Positions 6,037 through 14,399 are shown, numbered from the stretch's first letter. The stretch is DNA of 21,700 nt from CAXTTV01 sp964247295 (GCA_964247295.1 CAXTTV010000070.1:1-21700), one strand, 5' to 3'. The notes: a model not told the origin generated them from the sequence alone. Made by a program: numbers and translations.

Positions 6037-8331
6037 TTACTCTCCAATAAACCTCTGAGCGGTTGATCCCACCATGCGCTCTTCTAATACGCCAATTCGC
6101 TGTCCATCAAGTGGCAGTGAGAGTGGCAGTGAGAACGGCAGATGTATGGTGATGGCGGTACCATACCCGTACTGGCTTTCCACGATGATCTCACCCTGAT
6201 GCTCTTCGACCAGCCTCCGGGTGATAGCCAGGCCCAGGCCAATCCCATGGGCTCTGGTGGTAAAGAATGGTTGAAACAGGCGCTCTCGATGTTCAGGCAC
6301 GATCCCTGTTCCGGTATCACTGATAACAAGTTCTAGCTGCTCCTGCCCTCCTATGATGACTGCCTGGCAGGAAACTGTTAACAGGCCACCTTCTGGCATG
6401 GCTTGCAAAGCATTGGTCAATAGATTGAAAAGAATCTGCTCCATCTGCCCAATATCGGCCTGTATGGGTAGGACATTGCTATAGGCTCTCCGGACTTCAA
6501 TACCAGCGGCTTCAAACTGGGCCTGCATCAATCCTAAGACACGATCACAGAGTTCTGGCAGGTACATCTCTACCCGGTGCATCTGGCGCGGTCGCGCGAA
6601 ATCTAACAGGTCACGCACGATAAGATCAACCCGCTCGATCTCCTTTAAAACGATGGAGATTGACTCTTGCGCTTCCTGGTTCTGGTCCTGGATATCAGTG
6701 GCGAGCATCTGAATGGTGGTCTTCATGGAGGCAAGAGGATTGCGCACTTCGTGAGCAACGCTGGCTGCCATCTCCCCTAATGAGGCCAGCCGATCCAGCC
6801 GGCGCTTCTCTTCTTCTAACTTGTGCATGGCGGTGATATCAATAACGGTGATCAGGGTGCCGATCTGTTGACCCTGCTCATCTAGCAATGGAACCAGACT
6901 GAGATCCAGGAAGCGGCTCTCTCCGGAACGCACAGTTACGGGCAACGAGTGATGGGAAAGCACGGCCAGGGAAGATCCCCCATGCCCGTTTTCAGCCAGT
7001 AAGATGTCACCAAATAACTTTTGAACCGGTAGTCCGATCATTTCGCGAGCATGATACCCCAGGATTGTCGAGGCCGCCCGATTAAAGGTGGTGATCACGC
7101 CCGTGAGATCTACGGTGAGCAACCCACTTGGGATACTTTCAAGGATGACGGCTTTGCTACGCTGATCATCCAGAGCCTGCCGCAAAAAGCCACGAGCTTC
7201 ATTCCGCGCCTCGATCAGATCGCTCATCAAGCGAACTCGCTCAAAGGCGGCGCTGGCCTGATCGACCAACACCTGAAGCAGGACAATCTCTGACGCACTC
7301 AGCTTTCGAGGCTGATAATACCCACCAATAAATAGGCCAACGAAGGGGCGGGGCTGTGGAATACTCTGCATTGGATGCGATGACACCGCATTCCGCGAAA
7401 ATCGAAGTGGAAAGATAAAAAATGTTTTTATCTCCGATGGTAATTGCTCTAGAAGGCGGTGCGAGCGCTCATCTCCTGGTCGCTCAAGCACAAAATGCAC
7501 AAGTGAGCCGCCAACTTTACTCCTACGCTCTTCCTCTTCCGCAAGATAGCAAAACAGTTGCTCACATAGCGGCTCTGAAAGCCAGGGAATTCTTGAGGAG
7601 CTCTCTTCGGATGATCCGACAAGTAAGAGATCACAGAGATCGGGCGCGGCAATCTCTTGAGCCCGCTGTAATACATTTGCGATAACCCGCCCGTTTGTTA
7701 ATGAGGTGTTGTTAAACTGACTACTCATGCTATTAAGCAATGAGAGCTCTTGAATCCGCTCCCGGTCTCGCTCTAGCATTCTGGTATGCTCTAACAACAT
7801 CGCGACAACTTGCGCGGTACAAGAGATAACACCTATATCCAGGAGATGCCAGGATTGCAGCCCAGGATCTGTACTACTAGTGCTTCCTGGCTTGCGGATC
7901 GCAACCAGAACTCCAATCTCTCGCTGCCGGTAGAAGAGAGGGACAGCGACATGTGTCGGCCTGGAGGCCTCCGCTGGTGCTAAGACCGGACCCTGATTTC
8001 TCCAGGCCTGCGCCTCTAAAGCGTCACTATTGAGATCAATGGGATTGATATGCGCGACTGAGAGTAATGAGGCCGACCAGCCGGCCTGCTCTTTCGTATC
8101 AAAAAATCCTGAGACAAAGTGCAGGGTTCCATCGTTTCTTTGATACAAAAGAATGGATTGGCATTTTAAGAGAGCCGCAAGTTTTCTCGGTAAACTATCA
8201 CGCAAGACACGATAACTGCTCAACGCAGTATATTCTTCTAATAAGGGCAATAAAACTGAGTTCGCGTCCAACCAGGTTTGAGAGACCTTTACTCTAGCAT
8301 GCTGTCCTGCCTGTTCCCACTCCACACTCAT
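6037..8331 (-). CDS. GAF/PAS sensor histidine kinase, NtrB-like (764 aa)
   Basis: A soluble histidine kinase that should phosphorylate D53 of the NtrC-like regulator encoded 12 bp downstream. Order of domains: N-terminal GAF (about 30-180), second GAF-like domain (about 210-370), PAS (about 395-500, ESIPSGLLTVDLTGVITTFN), HisKA with phospho-acceptor H527 (VAHEVRNPLASMK), and an ATPase domain with N-box N640 (NLLTNALQAMPEGG), G1 DTGTG and G2 GIGLGL. No membrane segment is visible, so it senses a cytoplasmic signal. The start is set at ATG 8331 rather than the upstream ATG 8361. It has GGGGAG at proper distance, matches MSVEWEQAGQ, and the predicted transcript starts only about 5 nt before 8361. 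Confidence 0.95.
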   Translation of the reverse strand: MSVEWEQAGQHARVKVSQTWLDANSVLLPLLEEYTALSSYRVLRDSLPRKLAALLKCQSILLYQRNDGTLHFVSGFFDTKEQAGWSASLLSVAHINPIDLNSDALEAQAWRNQGPVLAPAEASRPTHVAVPLFYRQREIGVLVAIRKPGSTSSTDPGLQSWHLLDIGVISCTAQVVAMLLEHTRMLERDRERIQELSLLNSMSSQFNNTSLTNGRVIANVLQRAQEIAAPDLCDLLLVGSSEESSSRIPWLSEPLCEQLFCYLAEEEERRSKVGGSLVHFVLERPGDERSHRLLEQLPSEIKTFFIFPLRFSRNAVSSHPMQSIPQPRPFVGLFIGGYYQPRKLSASEIVLLQVLVDQASAAFERVRLMSDLIEARNEARGFLRQALDDQRSKAVILESIPSGLLTVDLTGVITTFNRAASTILGYHAREMIGLPVQKLFGDILLAENGHGGSSLAVLSHHSLPVTVRSGESRFLDLSLVPLLDEQGQQIGTLITVIDITAMHKLEEEKRRLDRLASLGEMAASVAHEVRNPLASMKTTIQMLATDIQDQNQEAQESISIVLKEIERVDLIVRDLLDFARPRQMHRVEMYLPELCDRVLGLMQAQFEAAGIEVRRAYSNVLPIQADIGQMEQILFNLLTNALQAMPEGGLLTVSCQAVIIGGQEQLELVISDTGTGIVPEHRERLFQPFFTTRAHGIGLGLAITRRLVEEHQGEIIVESQYGYGTAITIHLPFSLPLSLPLDGQRIGVLEERMVGSTAQRFIGE

Positions 8332-8372
8332 CACACACTCCCCACTAGCAAAACATAACACGAATAGATTCT

Positions 8373-8381
8373 ACTATAGCA
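8373..8381 (-). promoter_or_regulatory. extended -10 promoter of the kinase/regulator operon
   Basis: Minus strand TGC-TATAGT (complement of 8373-8381), an extended -10; a weak -35 (GTGCAA) lies 17 bp upstream. Transcription would start near 8366, which favours translation from ATG 8331. Confidence 0.5.
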
Positions 8382-8443
8382 GATCCTGGCCTTTTTTGCA
8401 CTAGAAAATAGAGATTTCTGAAAGGATTGACAGGGTACTCCCA

Positions 8444-8472
8444 TGGAAAAGAGAGGGAAAGCATTCTATAAT
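8444..8472 (+). promoter_or_regulatory. promoter of the DUF1345-like gene
   Basis: A perfect -10 TATAAT at 8467-8472 has a poor -35 (TGGAAA, 8444-8449) at 17 bp. A perfect TTGACA lies at 8427-8432, 34 bp before the -10, too far for one promoter. A short AAGACC/GGTCTT inverted repeat (about 8484-8497) follows the predicted start and might be an operator. Confidence 0.45.
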
Positions 8473-8525
8473 TAGCGTTAGTAAAAGACCCCGGTCTTAC
8501 AATGACTTATAACGGAGAGAAAACC

Positions 8526-9257
8526 ATGGAAATAAACCAGAAGCCTACGCAAAACAGTTCAGAAACGTCCATTTACCCTCAAGAAGAGCAGATAACGACA
8601 AAAGATCCCGATCAGTGGCCCAGTATTAGCTCTACCCATTTCGCTCCTTTGTGGCTGCCAGTCCTGGCGCTGATAGGTGTCAGTGCGCTCAACTTTTTCC
8701 TGCCAGAACACTTGACTCTTGGCCCAACCTGGTTCCTATCCACTCTCGAAGGCATCTTTATTCTGCCTTTGACCGTCAGCCTGATTATCAGGCGTAAGCC
8801 TCTTCACGGAACAATGCGTTTCCTGGTATTTGTCCCTCTCTTTGTGGCGACGGCAGGACTGATCGCGAATGTGGTCCTGCTGGTGAATACACTTCCCAAA
8901 TTAGAACAGTCAAGAGCAAACACGTTACTCCACTCGGCCATTATTATCTGGCTGATTAATATTCTGGTGTTTTCCCTCTGGTACTGGGAGATCGACGGCG
9001 GCGGCCCTATCGAGCGCCACAAGAATAATCATGAGGCCGCCGATTTCCTCTTCCCGCAACAGGCCAATGGCAATACCGAGGGGTGGATACCGCTGTTTAT
9101 CGACTACCTGTTTGTGGCTTTTACGGGGGCCACGGCCTTTAGCCCGACGGATACGCTGCCACTGACCCGCCGGGTAAAGACACTCATGATGGTTGAGGCG
9201 GCGATCTCAATGCTGATTGTGCTTTTCCTGGCGGCCAGGGCTGTGAATATTCTCTAA
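8526..9257 (+). CDS. multi-span membrane protein, DUF1345-like (243 aa)
   Basis: An integral membrane protein with about five hydrophobic segments: PLWLPVLALIGVSALNFFL, FLSTLEGIFILPLTVSLII, FLVFVPLFVATAGLIANVVL, SAIIIWLINILVFSLWYWEI and the last helix MVEAAISMLIVLFLAARAVN. The stretch YWEIDGGGP and the later LFIDYLFVAFTGATAFSPTD-type segment followed by LPLTRRVK resemble DUF1345-type proteins, whose function is unknown and which have been likened to channel folds. I infer the relationship from motif pattern only. Start ATG 8526 is preferred over ATG 8502 because GGAGAG lies 8 nt before it. The first 35 residues are polar and probably cytoplasmic. The gene stands alone and converges on the cytosine deaminase gene with 27 bp between. 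Confidence 0.8.
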   Translation: MEINQKPTQNSSETSIYPQEEQITTKDPDQWPSISSTHFAPLWLPVLALIGVSALNFFLPEHLTLGPTWFLSTLEGIFILPLTVSLIIRRKPLHGTMRFLVFVPLFVATAGLIANVVLLVNTLPKLEQSRANTLLHSAIIIWLINILVFSLWYWEIDGGGPIERHKNNHEAADFLFPQQANGNTEGWIPLFIDYLFVAFTGATAFSPTDTLPLTRRVKTLMMVEAAISMLIVLFLAARAVNIL

Positions 9258-9284
9258 AATCTGAATGCACTCCACTTCCAGAAA

Positions 9285-10571
9285 TTATGGATGGAAACTA
9301 ACAAAAGAGCCTTCAGACTCATCAGCTCTGCGCAACAGGCTTCTGGCTGGCGTGGTCGTGGCAATCTCTCGACCAGCCTTAAACACATGCAGACGCGGCG
9401 GCACTAGACGCAGAGCCTCAAAGGCTGAGGGCGCATCCAGAACAAGCAGATCAGCCGGCTTCCCCTCCTCAATACCGTACCGGTCCTGTACGCGCAGCAC
9501 GCGCGCGGCATTGGTAGTAATCAGATCAAATATCTGCTGGATCTCTTCAAAGCCGCTCATATGACAGAGAAAAAGCGCCAGTTGAGCGGCGGCCAGCATA
9601 TCACCTTTCCCTAAGGGAAACCAGGGGTCCATAATCGAGTCATGACCCAGGGCAACGGCCACTCCTTCCGCTAACAACTCTTTGATCCGCGTAATCCCAC
9701 GACGCTTGGGATAGGTATCAAAGCGTCCCTGGAGCACAACATTATCAAAGGGGTTGGCGATCACATTGACCTGAGCACTCTTCAAGAGTCGAAGCAATTT
9801 AAAGGCGTAGGCGTTATCATAACTATGCATGGCGGTGCAATGACTGCTGCTCACTCTTCCTTGCCAACCATATTCCAGGGTATCGGCGGCCATCACCTCG
9901 GTGAAGCGGGAGGCGGGATCATCCGTTTCGTCACAATGGCAATCGATATCTCGATTAAACTCCCGCGCCAGATCAAAGACAAAGTGGACATCCTCAACAC
10001 CTAGATCTCGCGTTGCCTCATAATGGGGAATTCCACCCACCAGATCGCACCCCAGCTCCATGGCCCGACGCATCAGCTCACGACCATCGGGGAAAGAGAA
10101 GATCCCATCCTGAGGGAATGCAACCAGTTGCAGATCACAGATATCTCTGACCTCTTCTCGCAACTCTACCAACGCTTTCAATGCAACAAGATTAGGATCA
10201 CAGATATCGACATGGCTGCGAATATGCAGAGTTCCCTGGGCAACCTCCCAGCGGATCTCCTCTAGAGCCCGCCGCTTCACATCCTCGTGCGACAGTGAGG
10301 GCTTGCGCTCACTCCAGATTTGAATCCCCTCTAGCAGCGTCCCACTGGTGTTGTAACGCGGCTGCCCTACCGTCAGGACTGCATCCAGATGGACATGCGC
10401 GTCAATAAAGGGGGGTGAAACCAGCCGCCCCTCAAGATCCAGCACTCGATCAGCACCCTCATGGGAGAGGTCTGGCACAATCTTCACAAAATATCCATCC
10501 GCGACTGCGATATCTACCATCCCCTCACGACGATGCAATCGCGTATTGCGCAGCAAGAGATCATAGGTCAT
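9285..10571 (-). CDS. codA: cytosine deaminase (428 aa)
   Basis: A metal-dependent amidohydrolase that converts cytosine to uracil and ammonia in pyrimidine salvage. Length and motifs match E. coli CodA (427 aa) throughout: metal ligands H59 and H61 (DAHVHLD), the GTLLEGIQIWSERK segment, Q154 (AFPQDG), H212 and E215 (CHCDETDD), H244 (SSSHCTAMHS) and the catalytic D311 (LGHDSIMDPWFPLG). These correspond to E. coli H61, H63, Q156, H214, E217, H246 and D313. The next residue, D314 in E. coli, is Ser312 here. Start ATG 10571 is chosen over an upstream start because AAGGAG lies just before it. It follows the permease gene on the same strand, with a terminator hairpin between the two. Isocytosine or another pyrimidine-like base could be a secondary substrate. 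Confidence 0.95.
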   Translation of the reverse strand: MTYDLLLRNTRLHRREGMVDIAVADGYFVKIVPDLSHEGADRVLDLEGRLVSPPFIDAHVHLDAVLTVGQPRYNTSGTLLEGIQIWSERKPSLSHEDVKRRALEEIRWEVAQGTLHIRSHVDICDPNLVALKALVELREEVRDICDLQLVAFPQDGIFSFPDGRELMRRAMELGCDLVGGIPHYEATRDLGVEDVHFVFDLAREFNRDIDCHCDETDDPASRFTEVMAADTLEYGWQGRVSSSHCTAMHSYDNAYAFKLLRLLKSAQVNVIANPFDNVVLQGRFDTYPKRRGITRIKELLAEGVAVALGHDSIMDPWFPLGKGDMLAAAQLALFLCHMSGFEEIQQIFDLITTNAARVLRVQDRYGIEEGKPADLLVLDAPSAFEALRLVPPRLHVFKAGREIATTTPARSLLRRADESEGSFVSFHP

Positions 10572-10590
10572 AGACACTCCTTCCAATGAT

Positions 10591-10626
10591 AAAAAAGGGG
10601 CAGATGATTTTTGGAACCATCTGCCC
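10591..10626 (-). terminator. intrinsic terminator or attenuator between permease and deaminase genes
   Basis: Minus strand: GGGCAGATG (complement of 10618-10626) and CATCTGCCC (10598-10606) form a perfect 9-bp stem with an 11-nt loop, followed by six T (complement of 10591-10596). It lies 23 bp past the permease stop and 19 bp before the deaminase start, inside what should be one operon. It will lower or regulate deaminase expression. The loop contains TTCCAA, complementary to TTGGAA just upstream of the deaminase ribosome-binding site. Confidence 0.85.
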
Positions 10627-10648
10627 AAATCTTACAATCGCCTCCCGT

Positions 10649-12019
10649 TTAACGGGCCGTTTGTCGAAGTTCCACGCGGCGTAGAACAAAATAAGCTAAA
10701 CCGGCAAAAACCAGACCCAGCTCAAAGCCGATATCGGCCCCTAATCTTGCCGCGATTGGACCTGTGAAAAGCGTTTGAGATGCCCCCAGATACACACCAA
10801 CCAATCCAATGAACATTGAGACCAGTGCTGCCCATCCTACTGGGAGCTTGCCAGGCACATCCCAATCACTCACATTATAAACCCCACGTCGGAATACAAA
10901 ATGCTCTAGGATCAAAATGATCCCCCAGGGTCCCAGCCAGTAGGCGATCAGTAGCAGGAAATTTTCCAGCGTATTCCCAAAGTTATTGACGCCAATCAAC
11001 GCAACTACCACATATACAAGCGCGCCAATCAGAGTCCAGATGGCCCGGTTCACGCTCTGAAAGCGCTTCCCAAAAAGCTGCATCGTCAATCCTAGGCTAT
11101 AGTCATTGGGGATGTTATTAGCGATGACGCTCAAAGCCAGCCAGACCAACAGAAAGGTTCCAAACCCACCCAGGGGCCGAAGGGCGGCACTCAAAAGATC
11201 TCCACCAAATTTGTCGGGAAACCAGCTTACCAGCGCCACCCCTAAGATCTCAAGCAGTACACAGGGGAGCAGACAACCCAGGAATGTGAGTCCAAAGATC
11301 CGCGTCACCGGCGTATTCTCGGGCTGGTTCACATTGTAATCCGCCGCATAAGAGCTCCAACCGGTAGCAAAGCCGTAAATTGAGCCCCCAAAGGAAAGGA
11401 AAGCCGCGAACCTGGCCGCTCCACTAATTGAGGTGGTATAGGTTTGAAAATGAGGACCACCGACAATCGCCAGAACCACAAAGATCAAGACCATGGGAAT
11501 CCAGGCAAACCGCTCATAAAAATGAACGTATTTGTATCCATAAATACTGACAACGGTCGTGAGCGCAGCAATCAGAATAACGCCAACCCAGGCAGGAACT
11601 GTTCCACCACTTAAGGCGCTGACAAGCTGGCCCCCGACAATGACGTTAACTGCTGACCAACCAATACAGGCGGCCACATTAAACACAGCCATCACCATCG
11701 CTCCAACCCACCCGAAAGAGAAACGCGAAATCGTCATCTGACGCAGCCCCAGGCGCGGCCCCAGAGTTGAAAAAAATGCCACCGGTAGGATACCCAGCAC
11801 GTTGAAAAGAATGATGACAAGGACGCTATCCCAGAACCCCAGGTTAAAAACGGGTCGAGCAAGCGCCCCTAGCGCGACAGTCGAGATCACAAGGTTAGCC
11901 GAAAACCACATGGTAAAGTTGTCAATGATGCGTACATGCGTACGTGTGGAGGGGGAAACACGCTCAATACCATGCGTCTCGATACCGGTCTCGGGAATGC
12001 TGACAGTTTCGGCACTCAT
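10649..12019 (-). CDS. codB: NCS1-family cytosine/purine permease (456 aa)
   Basis: A 12-helix inner-membrane transporter of the NCS1 (nucleobase:cation symporter) family. It should import cytosine, or possibly another purine or pyrimidine base, for the deaminase encoded downstream. Typical features are the N-terminal 'ID' segment before helix 1 (HVRIIDNFTMWFSANL), the FNLGFWDSVLVIILFNVLG helix, the GLRQMTISRFSFGW loop, SYAADYNVNQPENTP after helix 6, and NIPNDYSLGL. Start ATG 12019 (MSAETVSIPE) is chosen because CAGGAGA precedes it. An open frame runs upstream but is Cys-rich, unlike a transporter, and covers the leader. The gene has its own promoter with a leader of about 205 nt. The symbol rests on linkage to codA; the true substrate is not proven. 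Confidence 0.92.
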   Translation of the reverse strand: MSAETVSIPETGIETHGIERVSPSTRTHVRIIDNFTMWFSANLVISTVALGALARPVFNLGFWDSVLVIILFNVLGILPVAFFSTLGPRLGLRQMTISRFSFGWVGAMVMAVFNVAACIGWSAVNVIVGGQLVSALSGGTVPAWVGVILIAALTTVVSIYGYKYVHFYERFAWIPMVLIFVVLAIVGGPHFQTYTTSISGAARFAAFLSFGGSIYGFATGWSSYAADYNVNQPENTPVTRIFGLTFLGCLLPCVLLEILGVALVSWFPDKFGGDLLSAALRPLGGFGTFLLVWLALSVIANNIPNDYSLGLTMQLFGKRFQSVNRAIWTLIGALVYVVVALIGVNNFGNTLENFLLLIAYWLGPWGIILILEHFVFRRGVYNVSDWDVPGKLPVGWAALVSMFIGLVGVYLGASQTLFTGPIAARLGADIGFELGLVFAGLAYFVLRRVELRQTAR

Positions 12020-12225
12020 CGCTATTTTAATCTCCTGAAAGAAAATACTGAAATCGTTCTCCTGACAATAAAAAAACTGCTGACATTCAACAGGTTCAGG
12101 ATCGCGACAACATGAAGCAGTCATCCAAACGATCACGATAAGCGGTTCATGATCAACCGCTCCTATTAAAAAACAGCATGACCGCTTGGCTGAACAGGCT
12201 GTGCACAACAGTGGGAACAGATTTC
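12020..12225 (-). promoter_or_regulatory. structured 5' leader of the permease gene
   Basis: The leader (minus strand) holds, in order: a weak hairpin ACAGC/GCTGT (12198-12202 with 12173-12177) running into six T; a strong hairpin GCGGTT/AACCGC within 12141-12161; inside it a possible five-codon leader peptide ATG...TGA (12150-12133, MNRLS) with AGGAG 9 nt before it; and a second weak hairpin ACTGCT/AGCAGT (12116-12121 with 12076-12081) running into seven T (12070-12076). I infer transcription attenuation of nucleobase uptake. The stems next to the T-runs are short (5-6 bp), so this is tentative. I do not recognise a known riboswitch. Confidence 0.35.
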
Positions 12226-12231
12226 GCTATA

Positions 12232-12240
12232 AGTATAACA
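12232..12240 (-). promoter_or_regulatory. extended -10 promoter of the permease gene
   Basis: Minus strand TGT-TATACT (complement of 12232-12240), an extended -10 without a good -35. The predicted transcript start near 12225 gives the long leader described for 12020-12225. Confidence 0.4.
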
Positions 12241-12279
12241 CAATGCAGCATCTATACTTTCCAATAACCACCAGACCAC

Positions 12280-12308
12280 TAGACGTTATGGTAAAAAATA
12301 GGTAAAAT
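12280..12308 (+). promoter_or_regulatory. possible promoter of the PucR-type regulator gene
   Basis: Plus strand: -35 TAGACG (12280-12285, four of six consensus), 17-bp spacer, -10 TAAAAT (12303-12308). Leader to ATG 12423 about 108 nt. The divergent permease promoter is only about 40 bp away, so one bound regulator could control both. Confidence 0.4.
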
Positions 12309-12422
12309 GATGTGTATATCACCGCTCTCCTGGCACAGCGACGTACTGGGACCTCTGCGATCTTTTGCCACTTCACTTTAATCAAAGATATTTTCTCATA
12401 CGTTTTAGATCAGGAGGTCTAT

Positions 12423-14309
12423 ATGTCTGGCATACCATCAAAAGTGATTCCAGAGACACTAGAGGCTGAGCTCGAAGCCAGAACCCAGGAAACGCTTCTG
12501 CTTAATGAATTGATCTCCACGGTAGGTTCGACGCTGAAACTGGCCGAGGTTCTACAACACCTTGTAAAAATCCTGATCCGGGCGATCAACTGCCATGCCG
12601 CCTTTATTTATCTTTACGACAAGGATAGCGAGCGCCTCACGTTGGCTGGAACTAATGAGCAATACAGACATCTGGTTGGCCGGTTGACCTTAGCTTTGGG
12701 CGAGGGCATCAATGGGTGGGTTGGCCTGACACGACAACCTGTAATTTTGCAGAATAACGCGCTCGATGATCCCCGCTTCCTTTACGTGCCCGAGCTGGAT
12801 GAGGAGCATTTTCAATCAATTATGACGGTACCCATTGGGGGGAAAGATGGTAGTCTGGTCGGGACAATCAATATGCATGTAGAGGCTCCTTATGAATTTA
12901 CGGAGCAGCACCAAGTTTTTGTTAGTAATGTGGCATCGCTGGCGGCGGGCGCAATTGAAAATGCTCAACTTTATGAGAGTACACAGCGCAAATTGTCGAT
13001 CCTGACAAGTCTCGCGACGCTCAGCCAGACCATTAGCTCAGCACAGTATCTGGATGATATGCTGCGCTCCTTAGCAACGTTGACGCTCCAGATTATGGAG
13101 GCTGATCTCTGTGCGATCCTGCTGATGGACCAGTCTAAAAATGGCTTGAGAGTCCGAGCAACGGCCCCAACTTTAAACGAGCGCGCTCTGACTTTTCAAT
13201 CACTAGAGATTGATCACTCGCTGCTCAAGAACCTGGAGGTTCGTGGCGATCTACCAGATAACGGTCTGCCTGATCTGGAAAGACAGCTCCTCAATCCATT
13301 AAAAGACGTGTCGTATAAGGCTTTGCTCTCCCAGCCGCTGGTAGCCGGCACCGAGCACCTGGGCATGCTCAACTGCTATTCGCATCGGCCACGGCGCTAT
13401 AGCACAGAAGATCGTACCCTGCTGGCAACAATTGCGAACCAGGCGGCGATCGCGATCAAAAACAGTCAATTGGTCGATCTTTTGACGCAGAAAAATCTGG
13501 TGAAAAGCTTCTGCGATAACCTGATGGACGGGAATTATGACTCTGAGGAGAGCCTGCGGCAACGGGCCAGCTTTCTGGGATACGATCTGCACAAACCCCA
13601 TGTGGTGATTATGAGCGAGATGGCTCCCGTCTCAGGGCTATCCAATGGAGATGAGCAGCTTGATGAAGCGGCTCGCCTGGAGATCCAGAAGCGGCTCACG
13701 GGCTATCTACGTCGGCGCATTGTGGAAAGTTATCCCGGCTCTTTGCTCTATGAGCAAGAGAATATGCTCACTTGCTTGCTCTGCCTAAGCAAGGACCCCA
13801 CAGCCGGACGATTACGTCACTGGCTGCGTGATCTCGCTCGACAGGTCCATCAGGAACATCAGGTTCGTTTGACTGTGGGGATCGGCAATGCGTGCCAGAC
13901 GCTTCATGATTATCGAAGAGGCTTCACTGAGGCCCGTGAGGCCCTGGAGATGGGCCGCCGCCTTGAACGCGAGGGTGGGATCACTCATTTTAACGATCTG
14001 GGCGTCTACCGCTATCTTTACAAAATCGCGCGAATGGACGATCTACGGGATATCTATCAGGATCAAGTAGAGCGCATCACACAGTACGATAAGCGTAAAG
14101 GCACCGATCTCCTGGATACCTTAGAGACGTATCTGGAATGCGCGGGCAATCTAACGAGAACCGCGACCCGACTCTTTGTTCACCGTAACACACTAATCCA
14201 GCGATTGGAGCGCTTGCAATCCCTCTGTGATTTAGAGCTTCAGGATCGCGCGAACTGGCTCACACTTCAAGTAGCAATCAAGGTGTACAAGCTGCGAAGC
14301 ACGCTTTAA
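12423..14309 (+). CDS. GAF-GAF-PucR/CdaR-type transcriptional regulator (628 aa)
   Basis: A sensory transcription factor. Residues about 25-185 are a GAF domain (LAEVLQHLVKILIRAINCHA ... MTVPIGGKDGSLVGTINMH); about 195-360 a second GAF (LTLQIMEADLCAILLMDQSK ... GMLNCYS). Residues about 375-520 resemble the CdaR/GGDEF-like domain (VRLTVGIGNACQTLHDYRRG FTEAREAL). The C-terminus (about 565-628) is the PucR helix-turn-helix (YLECAGNLTRTATRLFVHRN followed by TLIQRLERLQ). PucR relatives control purine or other nitrogen-compound catabolism; here the gene is divergent from the cytosine permease/deaminase genes, so I infer it regulates them in response to a ligand of the GAF domains. Start ATG 12423 is chosen for its AGGAGG site; the 37-codon upstream extension lacks one. 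Confidence 0.92.
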   Translation: MSGIPSKVIPETLEAELEARTQETLLLNELISTVGSTLKLAEVLQHLVKILIRAINCHAAFIYLYDKDSERLTLAGTNEQYRHLVGRLTLALGEGINGWVGLTRQPVILQNNALDDPRFLYVPELDEEHFQSIMTVPIGGKDGSLVGTINMHVEAPYEFTEQHQVFVSNVASLAAGAIENAQLYESTQRKLSILTSLATLSQTISSAQYLDDMLRSLATLTLQIMEADLCAILLMDQSKNGLRVRATAPTLNERALTFQSLEIDHSLLKNLEVRGDLPDNGLPDLERQLLNPLKDVSYKALLSQPLVAGTEHLGMLNCYSHRPRRYSTEDRTLLATIANQAAIAIKNSQLVDLLTQKNLVKSFCDNLMDGNYDSEESLRQRASFLGYDLHKPHVVIMSEMAPVSGLSNGDEQLDEAARLEIQKRLTGYLRRRIVESYPGSLLYEQENMLTCLLCLSKDPTAGRLRHWLRDLARQVHQEHQVRLTVGIGNACQTLHDYRRGFTEAREALEMGRRLEREGGITHFNDLGVYRYLYKIARMDDLRDIYQDQVERITQYDKRKGTDLLDTLETYLECAGNLTRTATRLFVHRNTLIQRLERLQSLCDLELQDRANWLTLQVAIKVYKLRSTL

Positions 14310-14336
14310 ACTCTATGGAAAATTCGGGGATGGAAG

Positions 14337-14394
14337 CTACGAAGCCGATCGGTTCGAGACCGTCGTAGGATACTTTATGTGCTTCTTGAAGCAC
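14337..14394. terminator. two hairpins between convergent genes, possible terminator
   Basis: CTACGA (14337-14342) pairs with TCGTAG (14363-14368), enclosing CGGT/ACCG; then GTGCTTC-TT-GAAGCAC (14379-14394) is a perfect 7-bp hairpin. They separate the convergent PucR-type and CDF genes. Neither has a proper T-run, so intrinsic termination is uncertain. Confidence 0.35.
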
Positions 14395-14399
14395 TTCCC

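Noticed and set aside
4636..8331. Sigma54 (-24/-12) promoters as targets of the NtrC-like regulator
   Set aside because: The TGGCAC sites I noticed in the window (near 1130, 12330, 17177 and 21462) lack the matching TTGC element at the right distance.
8427..8472. TTGACA (8427-8432) and TATAAT (8467-8472) as one consensus promoter
   Set aside because: The spacing is 34 bp, twice the workable distance.
12020..12208. N-terminal extension of 63 residues on the permease
   Set aside because: The extension is Cys-rich and unlike an NCS1 N-terminus, and covers the structured leader; ATG 12019 has a good CAGGAGA site.
12020..12225. Known purine or other riboswitch upstream of the permease
   Set aside because: I could not match the leader to the conserved core of any riboswitch class I know; only generic hairpins and T-runs are seen.
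12312..12422. N-terminal extension of 37 residues on the PucR-type regulator
   Set aside because: No ribosome-binding site at 12312, which also nearly coincides with the predicted transcript start; AGGAGG precedes ATG 12423.
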